Assembly: GCA_023105745.1 (NCBI GenBank)
Contig: JALGQZ010000003.1
Coordinates: 80,652,696 to 80,716,695 of the forward strand
Direction: 5' to 3'
DNA from: Austropuccinia psidii
Lineage: Eukaryota > Basidiomycota > Pucciniomycetes > Pucciniales > Sphaerophragmiaceae
DNA length: 64,000 bases
The notes beneath the pieces are model-generated. The model was not told where the DNA came from. It saw only the letters and a list, made by a program, of their open reading frames with translations, and ran no database searches. Shown here piece by piece: positions 23,501 to 35,835 of this stretch; the first letter of the stretch is position 1, and the number at the start of each line of letters is the position of its first letter. A program made the position numbers and the translations under genes.

Positions 23501-24614
23501 GTTTTTTATTTTGAAATATATTTTCTATGATATACCAAAGCTATTCACAAAGATCTCTCAGATATGATTCCTGGGAATATCTATCAATAACATATTATCC
23601 TTAAAAAACCCTTTATTAAGGTTATATTTTGAAATTAAGCCATGAATACTTTATGTTTAATTATCAAATCAATGATATTTCTGTAATGAGAGGAAAACAG
23701 GTAGCAATATAAATTCAGGTTCAATGGTGTAGTATACCTGTGCCATTTTGGATTAATGGAAAAATTAAGCAGGAATTCTTTCAATTTTTCTTAGAACTTT
23801 CACAATATATTAGATTATCAATTTCTTTTCTAAATAAATCATAAGAATAGCTAAAACCATTTAAACCCAATAGATACCCTTTGTTAATGAATGAAATTAA
23901 AAATTATGATGTGACACCCCAATGCACCACCCAGGTGAAGTTAATCTTTAAGGGATTGGTTCACCTAAAATATTCTTATATATATATTTTAATTTCTGAA
24001 TTTTTCTTTATTTCAATTTTCATTAAATACTGTGGGTGTAATAAATAAACAAACATATACTACAGCACATAAGGTCTTAGTTAAAATCAGGATGGATGGA
24101 ATAAAATTTCAGCACAGAGATGTAGCACAATAGGGGTCATGAAAATTAATTAATAGTTCATTTATATATCAAAAAGGTATAATTGGGTATTTATATGAAA
24201 ATTAGTCTTTCTATTAATTTTGAGAAGGGAATGAATATCAAATTTAGAGGGTTAAAAAAAGAACAATTTTTAAATTCTGGCTTGAAAGTCAATCAATGTG
24301 AACAGGATGGGCGTATCCGATTCATCAACAAACCTTTGAGGCTTAGAACAGGAAGTGAATTAGGGTTAATAAAAATTTAAAGAGAGATGAAAAAATGGTG
24401 TTGAAGGTTAAGGAGAATAGGCTAGGAAGTAGCAACACGTCATTAAAATCAGGAGAGAAATATCACAGAAATTTAAAAAGGAAGTTTAAAGGTATGAACT
24501 GTACAAGTGCAGTTACAGGAACATACTCTGTCACAGTAAAATTATGGTTTTCTGTAAAGTCAAATTCAAAGGTTAAATTTTATGGTAGGGGCTTACAAGA
24601 TACCAGAATTAAAT
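20528..24614. other. AT-rich DNA with no recognised gene
   Basis: About 4.1 kb between the LTR of element B and element E. Open frames here are short (83 codons or fewer), AT-driven and without any motif I recognise. TGTGACACCCC at 23910 could be the start of an unrelated old LTR that element E later entered, but I found no matching end. The last five bases (TAAAT, 24610-24614) are the left target duplication of element E. Confidence 0.6.
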
Positions 24615-26453
24615 TGTGAGCCTTAGAGGTAATTTCATATACCCAAAAGACCACAAATATAAAAAATAACATATTAATATAAATAAAATAAATTTATTTA
24701 TATTATTAAAATAAAAATCAAAATATAAATATAAAATTATATTAAAAATAAAAAAATTAATTACAATTTAAAAAAAAATACATTAAATTTTATAAGTATA
24801 AAATTACATTTATACTTAAAAAAATTAGGTAAAAATGAAATTTTAACAAAACTGTGAAAAAATAAATAAATTTGGAAAAAAGTTAAATAATAATTATTAT
24901 AACTTTTTATCCAATAAATAAATACATAAAAATTATTTCACCATTAGATTCCTCATAAAAAATCAGGTGGGGTCACCTCTGAGTGAAATTCTTGTAACTC
25001 AACTCTAAATAAGCTTAAATTAAGTTTTTAGTATTTTCAATACAAAAGTTGAAAATCCTCAAAACCTTAATTTAATTCACACCACATGTGGTGTTAACCA
25101 TCAATTTTTGTGTTAAAATTGAGGTGTTGTGTTTAGTTTAGAAGTTATGAGGAATTGAAGTATTTTCAATTGAATTCAATTGAAATGTCAAAATGTGCGC
25201 GTGTATTACATAAGTGAACTTTGATTTACATATGAGGTGTCAATTATTACTGTATTGTACTGTACAATTGAATTGAATTACATATGTAAATTATAAGTAT
25301 AATACATGATGAGGAATTAAAGGAAAAATAAATTGGAAAGATTAAATTTGGGGGGGAAAAGGAACTCCAGCTCTAAGGGGGAGCTAGACCCCCAAAATCC
25401 TTGCTGACAGGCGTGGGATGTCAAAATTCACGTAAACGTTCATCACTTTTGGCCTGGAATTGAGTTACAGGGTCTGTGGACTCAATTGATGATGAGGTTT
25501 TGATACCAACTGGGGTAGTTTTAGCTGTTGCCAAGAGGGTAAAACTACCCTTAAGATAAAACAACCATAGTAAAAACAGTTTTAACTGGTTTCTACGCCT
25601 CGTACACACATTCTGACGTGTTTTGAAGGCTCTAGGCCTGGTATTGCTATAGTAATGGCTGATTTAAGGGTCTAAAATGGCTAAAAATGGCTAAAAATGG
25701 CTTAAACCAGCCCTTTTTGGTCTAAACCAGGGTTCAATGATGCCATAATTGGCTTTTCTGTTGTCAGACTGTTTTTCACGACTGACAAAAGTAAATTTTA
25801 CTTTTGGAGTAAGAGAATTGATGGCTATAAAAGAATGTCTTCTTTGCCCCACTTTTCTCTTCATGTTAGAATCTTTTCCTTTTATTAATTAGTTTAAACA
25901 CTGTTAAACCAATCAATCAAAGATTCCAACCACCTTTTTTAAATAATTTTAATCCTTTTAACCACGTGAAAAAAAATCATTATAATCATTGTTTGTAACT
26001 CTTATAATCATTTTTACCCCTGAACCACCCCAAAAGTGAATTAAAGCATCTTTCATCACTGAAAACTTTGTCACTTTGTTTCCAAATTCACTCTGGTCAC
26101 TTTTGGGTGTGTTTTCTCTTTAATATTCTTTTTAAAGACTTTGTTTTCTAATTAATTGCTTGCAGTTCTTTGCTCAATTAATTCCAATTGAAATTGCTCT
26201 TGAAGAAATTTCTTTTGTAGCCTTAAAATATCTCTTGTAGAGTATTTTTTGGATAAATTTTTATTGTTGGTAAAACAATAAATTTTTATAATATTATTAT
26301 TTCATACTAATAAAGTTATAAACAATAAAATTGGCGTGTTTTCTCTTAAAAATAATATTTCATATTATTTTTAACTGAATTTTACCTTATACAAATTTTG
26401 AGGACAGGAAAAGTACTTGATTTTTAATCAAAGTTACATATCCACACCTTACA
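24615..26453 (+). repeat. 5' LTR of element E
   Basis: It runs from TGTGAGCCTTAG to CACACCTTACA, and pairs with 32876-34707. Three copies of the 12-bp GGCTAAAAAT-type unit are here, two in the 3' LTR. Several differences between the LTRs are at CpG sites changed to TG or CA. Confidence 0.93.
25826..25833 (+). promoter_or_regulatory. TATA box of the element E 5' LTR
   Basis: TATAAAAG at the same LTR position as in element A, followed by the same pyrimidine-rich stretch. Confidence 0.6.
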
Positions 26454-26473
26454 TTTGGGGGCCCAGCCGTGAT
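26454..26473 (+). other. Primer-binding-like site of element E
   Basis: TTTGGGGGCCCAGCCGTGAT directly follows the 5' LTR. It differs from the element A site by two bases after the conserved first ten. Confidence 0.7.
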
Positions 26474-26678
26474 ATTTTACCTGTGACATATTTTTTTTAC
26501 TCTTTTTAAATCTTTTCTCTTATATTGAAAAATTTAAAAACATATAAAGAATACTTATAATTCAAAAAATCCATAAAAAATAACCTTTTTTCATATTATA
26601 AGTGAGGCTTATATTTTTATTTCTTTTTTGAAATAACCTTTTTTTTACTTAATCAATCGGCTTTTTCATTAATTTTAG

Positions 26679-26876
26679 TTTCTGACAACGTGGTAAGACA
26701 AGAAAACATTGAAACAGCCTCAACAGTAACCAGCATTATCCCTGCCAGTACTGTCAATTCTGATCATAATAGTACTGTTATTGTGACTCAAAATAACCAG
26801 CCTGAACCAATATCTTCTGAATTGATTAACTTGGACATAAGTAATACCCTTCAGAAAGCTAAAAATTTGGCCAATA
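26679..26876 (+). CDS. Predicted exon 1 of the accessory protein (element E)
   Basis: It is 198 nt like the exon in element A, open in the used frame, and ends at AATA|GTAAGT. It starts TT rather than TG after the acceptor AG, a change that would abolish a start codon formed at the splice junction. Otherwise it is almost identical to element A. Confidence 0.55.
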
Positions 26877-26940
26877 GTAAGTTTTTGACGTAAAAATACC
26901 ATTTTAAGCCTTTTTTAACCATAATTATGCCTTCAACCAG
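26877..26940 (+). other. Predicted 64-nt intron containing the Gag start codon (element E)
   Basis: GTAAGT donor, TTAAC branch-like site and CAG acceptor. The Gag ATG is at 26927-26929, 14 nt before the exon boundary, exactly as in element A. Confidence 0.6.
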
Positions 26941-29900
26941 GTCAGGAGCCAGCTACAACCCCTCAAGCAGCTCCCAAAAAGGTAACAGACATGATTATGG
27001 CAGAAGCCAACCAGGTACAGAAGGAAAAGGGTCAGTTGATGACTTCCAAACAACTAAATTGGGTCATTCTGAAGCTGATAATACTATTTTACCTTCAAAA
27101 AGAGCTGAAACCGCCACAACAAGCCTCTGTGGACATATACAAAGCCAGCCACAGTGCATACAACAATGCACTTCAATTCAAGGAGTACCAGATCCTTGCA
27201 GACCTGTGGAAGAATTGCATGAATTCTTACCTGACAGTAAGAAAATTCTTGGGCCATCCCAACACTTGCAAATTGTTCAATGGATGGCATCCATTGATGG
27301 AGAAGAAAAACATGATGCTTTTGACACTAGAATGGAGGAAAAACAACCCTCCACCACCCAAACCAGTGCCAAAAACACCCCCAGTGGCCAGCAGCAGCAA
27401 TTCCAACGTGAAAAAGCAGCCACAAACTCCAAACAAGGGCAAAGGGAAGGCACCAGCCCCAAAACCTTACAGCCAGGGCTACAGAATCCCAAAGATTCAG
27501 CAGGATGCCATGGAAAATGTATTTCAGATGGCCACAACCATGATGGAATTACAGAAGAAGGAGGAAGCCAGATTAAGGTTCCAGAAATGATTTCTGACAT
27601 ATTTGATTCCATCCCAGAGTTGTATAATGCTATAAATGACGTGAAAAAACATCTTTCTGATAAAAATGAAACCATTTGGAACAACATTAAAACAAACAAC
27701 CTGAGTCTGTGCCAAATTAATGAAACACTTATGTGTTTTGAAAAAGTTTTAAGAACAATTAAAAATTCCAATAATGATAATTCTTCTGACAATAAAATAA
27801 ATGAACAATCTGCCATTATTAAAGAACTAACAGATAAATATTCTAAATTCAATATTGATGACATAATTGAAACAAGAATTAAACAAGCCATAAATATTAT
27901 CAAGACAGATACCAAGAACGTCCTTGATGACATTTCAAATTCATTTACTGAAGTAAAGACATATACCATTGCCTTGAAAAAGTGTTTTGATGCTTCACAA
28001 GAAGAAGTATCAAAATTATCAATGAAATTGAATCAAGTCACTGCTGATAATACAAGACAGACAGAGTTATGGCAAGAACTGACACATAAGGAAGACATGT
28101 ATAAAATTGAAGTAATAAATTTAATAAAAAGCTTCCAACATGAATAGAGAAATTCCCAAAGGTGTAGAAACAGTAAAATGAATGACATTGAACAAATACT
28201 AAACACCTTACCAAGAATGTCTACACCTCTAAATCAAAATGAGGGCACAAGAATTCCAAATCCACAAGTATTGGATCCTGATAATTCAAAATTAAAAAAT
28301 GAATTATCCACTTCTTTTCATAACTTGGAACCATCAATGGGCCAAGCACTCTTGAAAGAAGTTCCAAAACTTAAAGAATGGCCTCACTTCAGTGGTGAAG
28401 GAGAGTATGACCATATGGAATTCATTAGAGGTATTGACATGATCAAAGAGGATTTTGAATTACCAGACAGATTGGTAACAGCCAGGTTTAACACCTTGTT
28501 TACCAGATCAGCTCACAGATGGTACATCAAAATAAGACAAGCACATGGACACCAGAGTTGGACTTGGTGGAAAACCCAAATCATCAACAAATGGGCAAAT
28601 GATGCTTGGAGGTTTAACGTTGAAACAGCCTTTGAATCTGCCAAATTTAATGCTGATAAAAACAAAGCTTTACCATGGTTTTGCCAAAAAAAGGACAGAT
28701 TAACAGCATTATATCCTGACATGTCAGAATTTATGATCCATAGAAAAATTCTGAGACAATGTGGAGGTGACTTAGAGCATGCTGTCAAAAGCAGAACTAC
28801 TGAACAATCTTCAGCAGAGGATATTATCAATATACTAGAAGAAGTAACCACCAGAGCCAAAATTGGTTCTAGTAGGGTGAATCTCAAAACAAGGTTTAAT
28901 ACACCTTGGAAAGATTCTGTGGACAAAAACCCCAAAGAAAATTCTAGTAATATTAAATATAAATCTGCAGATACAGTCAGAAAATGCCATATTTTCCAAA
29001 GCACCACCCATTTAGCCAATACATGTCCAAAAAGGGGGAAAATCAATGAAATTGACATTGAAAAGGGACCAGACGTTGAAAAAGAAGACATAATGGAAGA
29101 CAATTCAGATGATAAGTCATCCATATTTTCTGAATCTTCAAAAGATATAGAAAATATCAATTCCACTTTTGACATCATGGAATCTTATTCCCACTTACCA
29201 CAATTGAGCAATGGTCAAGTTGATTTATTAAAAGTTCAAGATGCACAACTTATGAAGACAAAACCAAACAGAGGAAAAGGTTATACAGCTGGTAACTCCT
29301 GTATAACAGAAGTGGTGATTGACAACAAGCCCACCAAACTTTTGCTTGACCCAGGAGCCTTCTGCTCTTGTGTTGGAAAATACTTTCTTAAGACTTGTGT
29401 ACCAAATTTTGAAGACCAATTGTTACCAATTGATGGTATAAAATTCAACAGTGCAAGTAACCCAATGAAAGCATTAGGAATATTTGAGACCAATGTCATA
29501 TTCCCACACATAAATGGGAATTTAAGGATCACAGTTGAATTTGTTGTTATGGAAAATTGCTCTAGTACCCATTTTATATTGGGAAATGACTATTTAATCA
29601 TGTATGGGATAGATTTACATAATAACAAAGACAGATAATTTACAATTGGGGTCCAATAAGCGCCAGAAATTTGCCTTTTTACCATTTAAAAGTCAAATTA
29701 CAGTAAACAAAGTATCACCAGTCAACTTAGAATTAGAAAAATTCAAATCTGAACAGTTAAATGAGGCTGAGATAAGCCTTCATCTGACTGATAAACAAGA
29801 AAATGAACTTTCTTCCCTTTTGTATGACCACAGAGGAGCATTTGCTACAGACAAAGAACCTCTGGGAGCAATTATTGGTCATGAAGTTGACATCATTCTT

Positions 29901-32852
29901 AACATTGAGAGACCTTATCCACCACTCTTAAGAAGACCTGCTTATCCAGAAAGTCCAAAATCAAGAGAAGCTCTAGAAATTCATATCAAAGAACTTCTGG
30001 ACCTTGGTGTAATAAGAAAGGTAGGCCACAATGAGGAAGTAGAAATAACTACACCAGTTATAGTGGCATGGCATAATGGAAAATCCAGAATGGTTGGGGA
30101 CTTTAGAGCTCTGAACACTTACACTGTCCCAGACAGATACCCAATACCAAAAATCCAAATTGCCCTTACTCAAATATCTCAAGCAGTGTATATAACCACT
30201 AAGGATTCCCTTAAAGGATTCCAACAAAATGTGGTAACACCAAGAGAAAGAAAATACTTGAGAATTATTGTTCATTGTGGAGTGTATGAATACTTAAGGA
30301 TGCCCTTTGGTATCAAACATGCACCTTTACTCTTCCAAAGAATGATGAATGAAATCTTCCCTGAAGAACTCTCAGAGGGATGGTTAATCATTTACATTGA
30401 TGACATTATTATCTGTTCAAAGACTTGGGAGGAGCACATGTACAGATTATCAAGAGTTTTGACAAAAATCCAATCAGTAAACATGAAAATATCCTTGAAG
30501 AAATGTCATTTTGGATTTAAAGAACTTAAAGCACTAGGACATGTTGTATCTGGTTTGTCCCTTGGAATTGACAAAAACAAAGTTGCAGCAGTATTGTTAA
30601 AACCCATGCCTCAGAATAAAAAGGAAATTCAGTCATTCTTAGGTTTTGCAGGATATTACAGGCAACACATTAAAGATTTTGCATCCATAGCAAGACCACT
30701 TTATAAGTTGTGTGACAAAGACACAGTGTTTGAGATGACTGTTGACAGAGTCAAAGCTTTTGAGTCTCTAAGAGAAGCATTGACCACTGCTCCACTCTTA
30801 CTGATGCCAGACTTTAAATTGCCTTTCAAACTGTATATTGATGCATCAGGGGATGGACTGGGTGCTGCACTTCACCAAGTTCAGATCATAAATGATAAGC
30901 CTGTAGAAGGACCCATATGTTTTATATCCAGGCAAATCAAACCAACTGAAGCCAGATATGGAGCAAGTCAAATGGAATGTCTATGCCTTGTCTGGGCCTT
31001 GGAGAAATTGAACTACTTCTTAGAGGGATGTGTTTTTGAAGTGATAACAGATTGTACAGCTGTCAAATCACTTTTAAACATGAAAACACCCAACAGACAT
31101 ATGCTCAGATGGCAAATAGCCATACATGAATACAGAGGCAATATGACTATTGTTCATAAGGATGGGAGTATTCATAAGAATGCAGATGGACTAAGCAGAT
31201 GGCCATTACCAAATAATATTGATAATCCTGCTTATGTGCCAGAAGAAGCTTCACCACAAATTCCAATAGAAGGAATAAGTGTTACAGACTTGAACACCAC
31301 CTTCTTGGAAGAAGTCAGGAGTAGTTACACTCAAGATAAGAATTGTAGCATCTTATGCCAATTACTTAACAAATACTGTAAAGACAAATCTCTAATACAT
31401 GCCTTGGATGAAGTATGGAAAAAATCTTATGATGAAGAAAGATTTCACCTACTGGATGGTATAATTTACCACAGGATCAAGCACACATGTGTCATGACAG
31501 TTGGAGACAGGTCATTAATCAATTTTGTACTGAAGGAATGCCATGATAGTCCCTTTTAAGGACATCTGTCTGAAGACAGAACAAGAGAGAAAGTAAAGAC
31601 CTGCATATGGTGGCCAATGTGGCAGAAAGATGTTGCAGAGTATTGCAAAACCTGTGACAGATGCCAAAAGGCAAATAAATCCACTGGAAAAAGACTTGGA
31701 AATATGATAAAAATACAAGAACCAAACAGACCTTGGGAAATTGTCCATATGTATTGGGTAACTGGCCTACCACCAGGAGGTGACAGGAGCTATAATGCTT
31801 GCCTAGTAATTGTGGACAGATTCAGTAAAACTCCCATCTTTTTACCATGTCACAAAGATGATACAGCCATGGATACAGCTCTTCTGATATGGAATAGAGT
31901 AGTGTCATGGACTGGGATATTTACAAATATCATCAGTGATAGAGATCTCAAACTCACTTCAGCACTATGGACAAATCTTCACCAATTATTTGGCACTAAA
32001 CTGTCTTTCTCTACAGCCTACCACCCACAAACTGATGGCCTGGCTGAAAGGATGATCCAAACCTTAGAGGACATGGTGAGAAGATTTTGTGCATATGGAC
32101 TTGAATTCAAAGATTGTGATGGATTTACCCATGATTGGTGCACTCTGTTACCAGAACTGGAATTAGCATATAAAACATCAATCCATGCCAGTACCAATCA
32201 GACTCCTGCTATTCTAGAAAAAGGATGGAACCCCAAGTTACCCCAAGATTCCTTGAGGAAAGACTTAATTGAAATACATCCCACAGCTGCTAGCTTCAAA
32301 GGAATGCTAGACAAAGCTAGAAAGCATGCATTAAGATGCATGGAGGACTCTTTTGCATATGCTAAAGATAAATGGGATAAATCACATTCAACTCCAGATT
32401 TCAAAGTGGGGGACCTAGTACTTGTATCCACCACTAACTTCAATAACATCAAAGGATGTAAAAAGTTGAAAGACTCCTTTGCAGGACCTTTTGTGATTAA
32501 GGCCCTCCATGGAGAAAATGCTGTTGAAGTAGAGTTATCTGAAGAACTTAGCAATAAGCACCCTACATTTCCAGTGAGCTTGATAAAGCCATATAAATCT
32601 AGTGATGCTGAGAAATTTCCCTTGAGGAATAAGATTCCCCAAGTTATACCTCCTATTGAGACATCTGGTGCTAAGAAAATTACCAAAGTTCTCAAAGACA
32701 GGAAATTAAGAACCAAGAAAGTAAGGGAATACCTTGTTAGGTACAGTGACCCAACTTGTGAAGATGAATGGTTATAAGAAAAAGATATACCAGAAGCTAC
32801 CAAACTCCTCAGAAGATTCAGACACACTAGAAACACCAATATTACAAAGTAA
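26927..32852 (+). pseudogene. gag-pol: Broken Gag-Pol of element E
   Basis: It starts [17 protein letters not shown] at 26927 and follows the same domain order as element A to the stop at 32850-32852. Stops relative to A are at 28145-28147 (TAC to TAG), 29636-29638 (TAC to TAA), 31557-31559 (TCA to TAA) and 32775-32777 (GAA to TAA), with a one-base insertion near 29650 just after the protease. Further damage: the knuckle reads KCHIF (second Cys to Phe), the first RT block reads TTKDSLKG, and the first catalytic Asp of integrase is Tyr (HMYWVTG, about 31748-31759). YIDD in RT, the RNase H acids and the protease DPG remain. The product cannot be functional. Confidence 0.93.
26941..27590 (+). 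CDS. Predicted exon 2 of the accessory protein (element E), overlapping gag
   Basis: It is in frame with exon 1 and open to the stop at 27588-27590, with the same three-part layout as in element A: helical [12 protein letters not shown] region, basic Pro/Lys linker, and [17 protein letters not shown] helix. This frame is undamaged although the rest of the element is broken, but its shortness and near identity to A make that weak evidence on its own. Confidence 0.55.
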
Positions 32853-32863
32853 TATTCTTTTTT

Positions 32864-32875
32864 AGGGGGAGGGAA
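32864..32875 (+). other. Polypurine tract of element E
   Basis: AGGGGGAGGGAA directly before the 3' LTR, identical to element A. Confidence 0.88.
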
Positions 32876-34707
32876 TGTGAGCCTTAGAGGTAATTTCATA
32901 TACCCAAAAGACCACAAATATAAAAAATAACATATTAATATAAATAAAATAAATTTATTTATATTATTAAAATGAAAATCAAAATATAAATATAAAATTA
33001 TATTAAAAATAAAAAAATTAATTACAATTTAAAAATAAAAATACATTAAATTTTATAAGTATAAAATTACATTTATACTTAAAAAAATTAGGTAAAAATG
33101 AAATTTTAACAAAACTGTGAAAAAATAAATAAAATTGGAAAAAAGTTAAATAAAAATTATTATAACTTTTTATCCAATAAATAAATACATAAAAATTATT
33201 TCACCATTGGATTCCTCATAAAAATTCAGGTGGGGTCACCTCTGAGTGAAATTCTTGTAACTCAATTCTAAATAAGCTTAAATTAAGTTTTTAGTATTTT
33301 CAATACAAAAGTTGAAAATCCTCAAAATCTTAATTTAATTCACACCAAATGTGGTTTTAACCATCAATTTTTGTGTTAAAATTGAGGTGTTGTGTTTAGT
33401 TTAGAAGTTATGAGGAATTGAAGTATTTTCAATTGAATTCAATTGAAATGTCAAAATGTGCACGTGTATTACATAAGTGAACTTTGATTTACATATGAGG
33501 TGTAAATTACTACTGTATTGTACTGTACAATTGAATTGAATTACATATGTAAATTATAAGTATAATACATGATGAGGAATTAAAGGAAAAATAAATTGGA
33601 AAGATTAAAATTGGGGGGGGGGAAAGGAACTCCAGCTCTAAGGGAGAGCTAGACCCCCAAAATCCTTGCTGACAGGCATGGGATGTCAAAGTTCACGCAA
33701 AAGTTCATCACTTTTGGCCTGGAATTGAGTTACAGGGTCTGTGGACTCAATTGATGATGAGGTTTTGATACCAACTGGGGTAGTTTTAGCTGTTGCCAAG
33801 AGGGTAAAACTACCCTTAAGATAAAACAACCATAGTAAAAACAGTTTTAACTGGTTTCTACGCCTCTTACACACATTCTGACGTGTTTTGAAGCCTCTAG
33901 GCCTGGTATTGCTATAGTAATGGCTGATTTAAGGGTCTAAAATGGCTAAAAATGGCTTAAACCAGCCCTTTTTGGTCTAAACCAGGGTTCAATGATGCCA
34001 TAATTGGCTTTTCTGTTGTCAGACTGTTTTTCACGACTGACAAGAGTAAATTTTACTTTTGGAGTAAGAGAATTGATGGCTATAAAAGAATGTCTTCTTT
34101 GCCCCACTTTTCTCTTCATGTTAGAATCTTTTCCTTTTATTAATTAGTTTAAACACTGTTAAACCAATCAATCAAAGATTCCAACCACCATTTTTAAATA
34201 ATTTTAATCCTTTTATCCACGTGAAAAAAATCATTATAATCATTGTTTGTAACTCTTATAATCATTTTTACCCCTGAACCACCCCAAAAGTGAATTAAAG
34301 CATCTTTCATCACTGAAAACTTTGTCACTTTGTTTCCAAATTCACTCTGGTCACTTTTGGGCATGTTTTCTCTTTAATATTCTTTTTAAAGACTTTGTTC
34401 TTTAATTAATTGCTTGCAGTTCTTTGCTCAATTAATTCCAATTGAAATTGCTCTTGAAGAAATTTCTTTTGTAGCCTTAAAATATCTCTTGTAGAGTATT
34501 TTTTGGATAAATTTTTATTGTTGGTAAAACAATAAATTTTTATAATATTATTGTTTTATACTAATAAAGTTATAAACAATAAAATTGGCGTGTTTTCTCT
34601 TAAAAATAATATTTCATACTATTTTTAACTGAATTTTACCTTATACAAATTTTGAGGACAGGAAAAGTACTTGATTTTTAATCAAAGTTTCATATCCACA
34701 CCTTACA
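32876..34707 (+). repeat. 3' LTR of element E
   Basis: It runs from TGTGAGCC to CCTTACA, followed by the TAAAT duplication. It carries G at LTR position 99 (32974), as does the 3' LTR of element A, while both 5' LTRs have A. Confidence 0.93.
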
Positions 34708-34911
34708 TAAATGAATTGATATTACTAATTCTAGAATGAGTTAAGGGAGAAGCTGATAGGCTTAGTAATCCATTGAATGAAGATTGTTAATCATGGAAAT
34801 AAGGGTTCCAAGATTTTCAATTGATTTGACCATTAAAATGGCAAAAGGTTAACTATAGGGTCAGAGTTCTAATCCAAACACAACACATAAACACATAGAA
34901 TCAAAATGAAG

Positions 34912-35058
34912 GAATCTAATTGTTCAGAAATTGCAATCACATCAACATGTAATATTGGAATGGTGCAATCTGATTGTCCAGAAATTGCAATCATTTCAAC
35001 ATGTAATATTGGAATGGTGCAATCCGATTGGTCATAAACACATAGTATTGGAATGGTG
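34912..35058 (+). repeat. 54-bp tandem repeat, about 2.7 copies
   Basis: Units begin CAATCTGATTGTCCAGAAAT and end ATATTGGAATGGTG. Two are full (34912-34965, 34966-35019) and a third (35020-35058) is shortened. The first two units differ at only a few positions. Confidence 0.85.
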
Positions 35059-35179
35059 CAATATTATTTGTCAAAAGTAGAAACCACTTCATGACACATC
35101 ACCCACTCAAAAAGCTGGATTAGAACTGGAAAAATTCCAAGTACTCTGTTTTTGACACTCCCATGCAGGCCCCAAAGAG

Positions 35180-35188
35180 TATAAATAG
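35180..35188 (+). promoter_or_regulatory. TATA box in non-element DNA
   Basis: TATAAATAG followed by GAGGTCCCCTCCCCCCTCAA. The arrangement is like the promoter part of an LTR (compare TATAAATAG in the solo LTR at 15436-17462). It lies between the 54-bp repeat and the longer array. Confidence 0.45.
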
Positions 35189-35321
35189 AGGTCCCCTCCC
35201 CCCTCAATTATTTTTTCCTCATGGCCTAGACAGAGGCTCATCACAAAAATTTAACTTATTAATATTTTTTCTGAGGTAAATACCCTCCATCCATCTGCAT
35301 TAACCTAATTTCTTAAGAATA

Positions 35322-35835
35322 ATTAGTAGCTAAGCTCAGAAGTATAGTCATCCCATCCCCATTACTAAATGTTGATCAGTAGCTAAGCTCAGTAGCACTC
35401 TCTGCGTGAGCTATAATTAATGGTAGCTAACAGTTGGTATACTTTAATTCATAAGCTAATCCCATCAAATATCTCCATCACATTCTTTCTCAGTAGCTAA
35501 GCACAGAAGCACTGTCTGAGTCTTTTTTATAATTAATAGTAGATATCAGCTGGTCTAAATTGATTCATAAATCAAACTCATTGACTATCACATTTTCAAA
35601 TTTCTCAGTAGAACTGTCTGCATGATTGATAATTAATAGTAGTTAACAGTTGGTCTACATTAATTCATAAACTAATAACATTGAATACCTCCATTCCTAA
35701 ATCTGCTCAGTATCCAAGCTCAGTAGCATTGTCTGGGTGCTTTATGAATGATAGTAGTTGAAGGTTGGTCTCCATTATTTTATGAATAAATCCCATTTAC
35801 AAAGCTCTTTACTCAGTAGCCAAGCTCATTAGTGA
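35322..35835 (+). repeat. Degenerate tandem array, period about 100-120 bp
   Basis: Motifs CAGTAGCTAAGCTCAGTAGCA, then TATAATTAATAGTAG, then CAGTTGGTCTAC, then ATTCATAAACTAAT, recur in the same order about four or five times with many changes and small indels. No protein frame runs through it. Confidence 0.7.

Larger units (their letters stand above)
24615..34707 (+). mobile_element. Element E: complete but inactivated A-family LTR retrotransposon
   Basis: The 10,093-bp copy has LTRs of 1839 and 1832 bp, TG...CA ends and perfect target duplications TAAAT (24610-24614 and 34708-34712). Its structure is identical to element A. The LTRs differ at roughly 30 sites plus a 12-bp unit loss, so the copy is older than A. 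Gag-Pol carries at least four stops and a frameshift, whereas the predicted accessory protein frame is intact. Confidence 0.95.

Noticed and set aside
24615..34707. RIP (repeat-induced C-to-T mutation) of old copies
   Set aside because: Stops in E and H are mostly G-to-T or C-to-A, and abundant Gln codons are not turned into stops. Only CpG-type transitions are evident.
34912..35058. CRISPR-like array
   Set aside because: Units are directly adjacent without spacers, and the context is eukaryotic transposon DNA.
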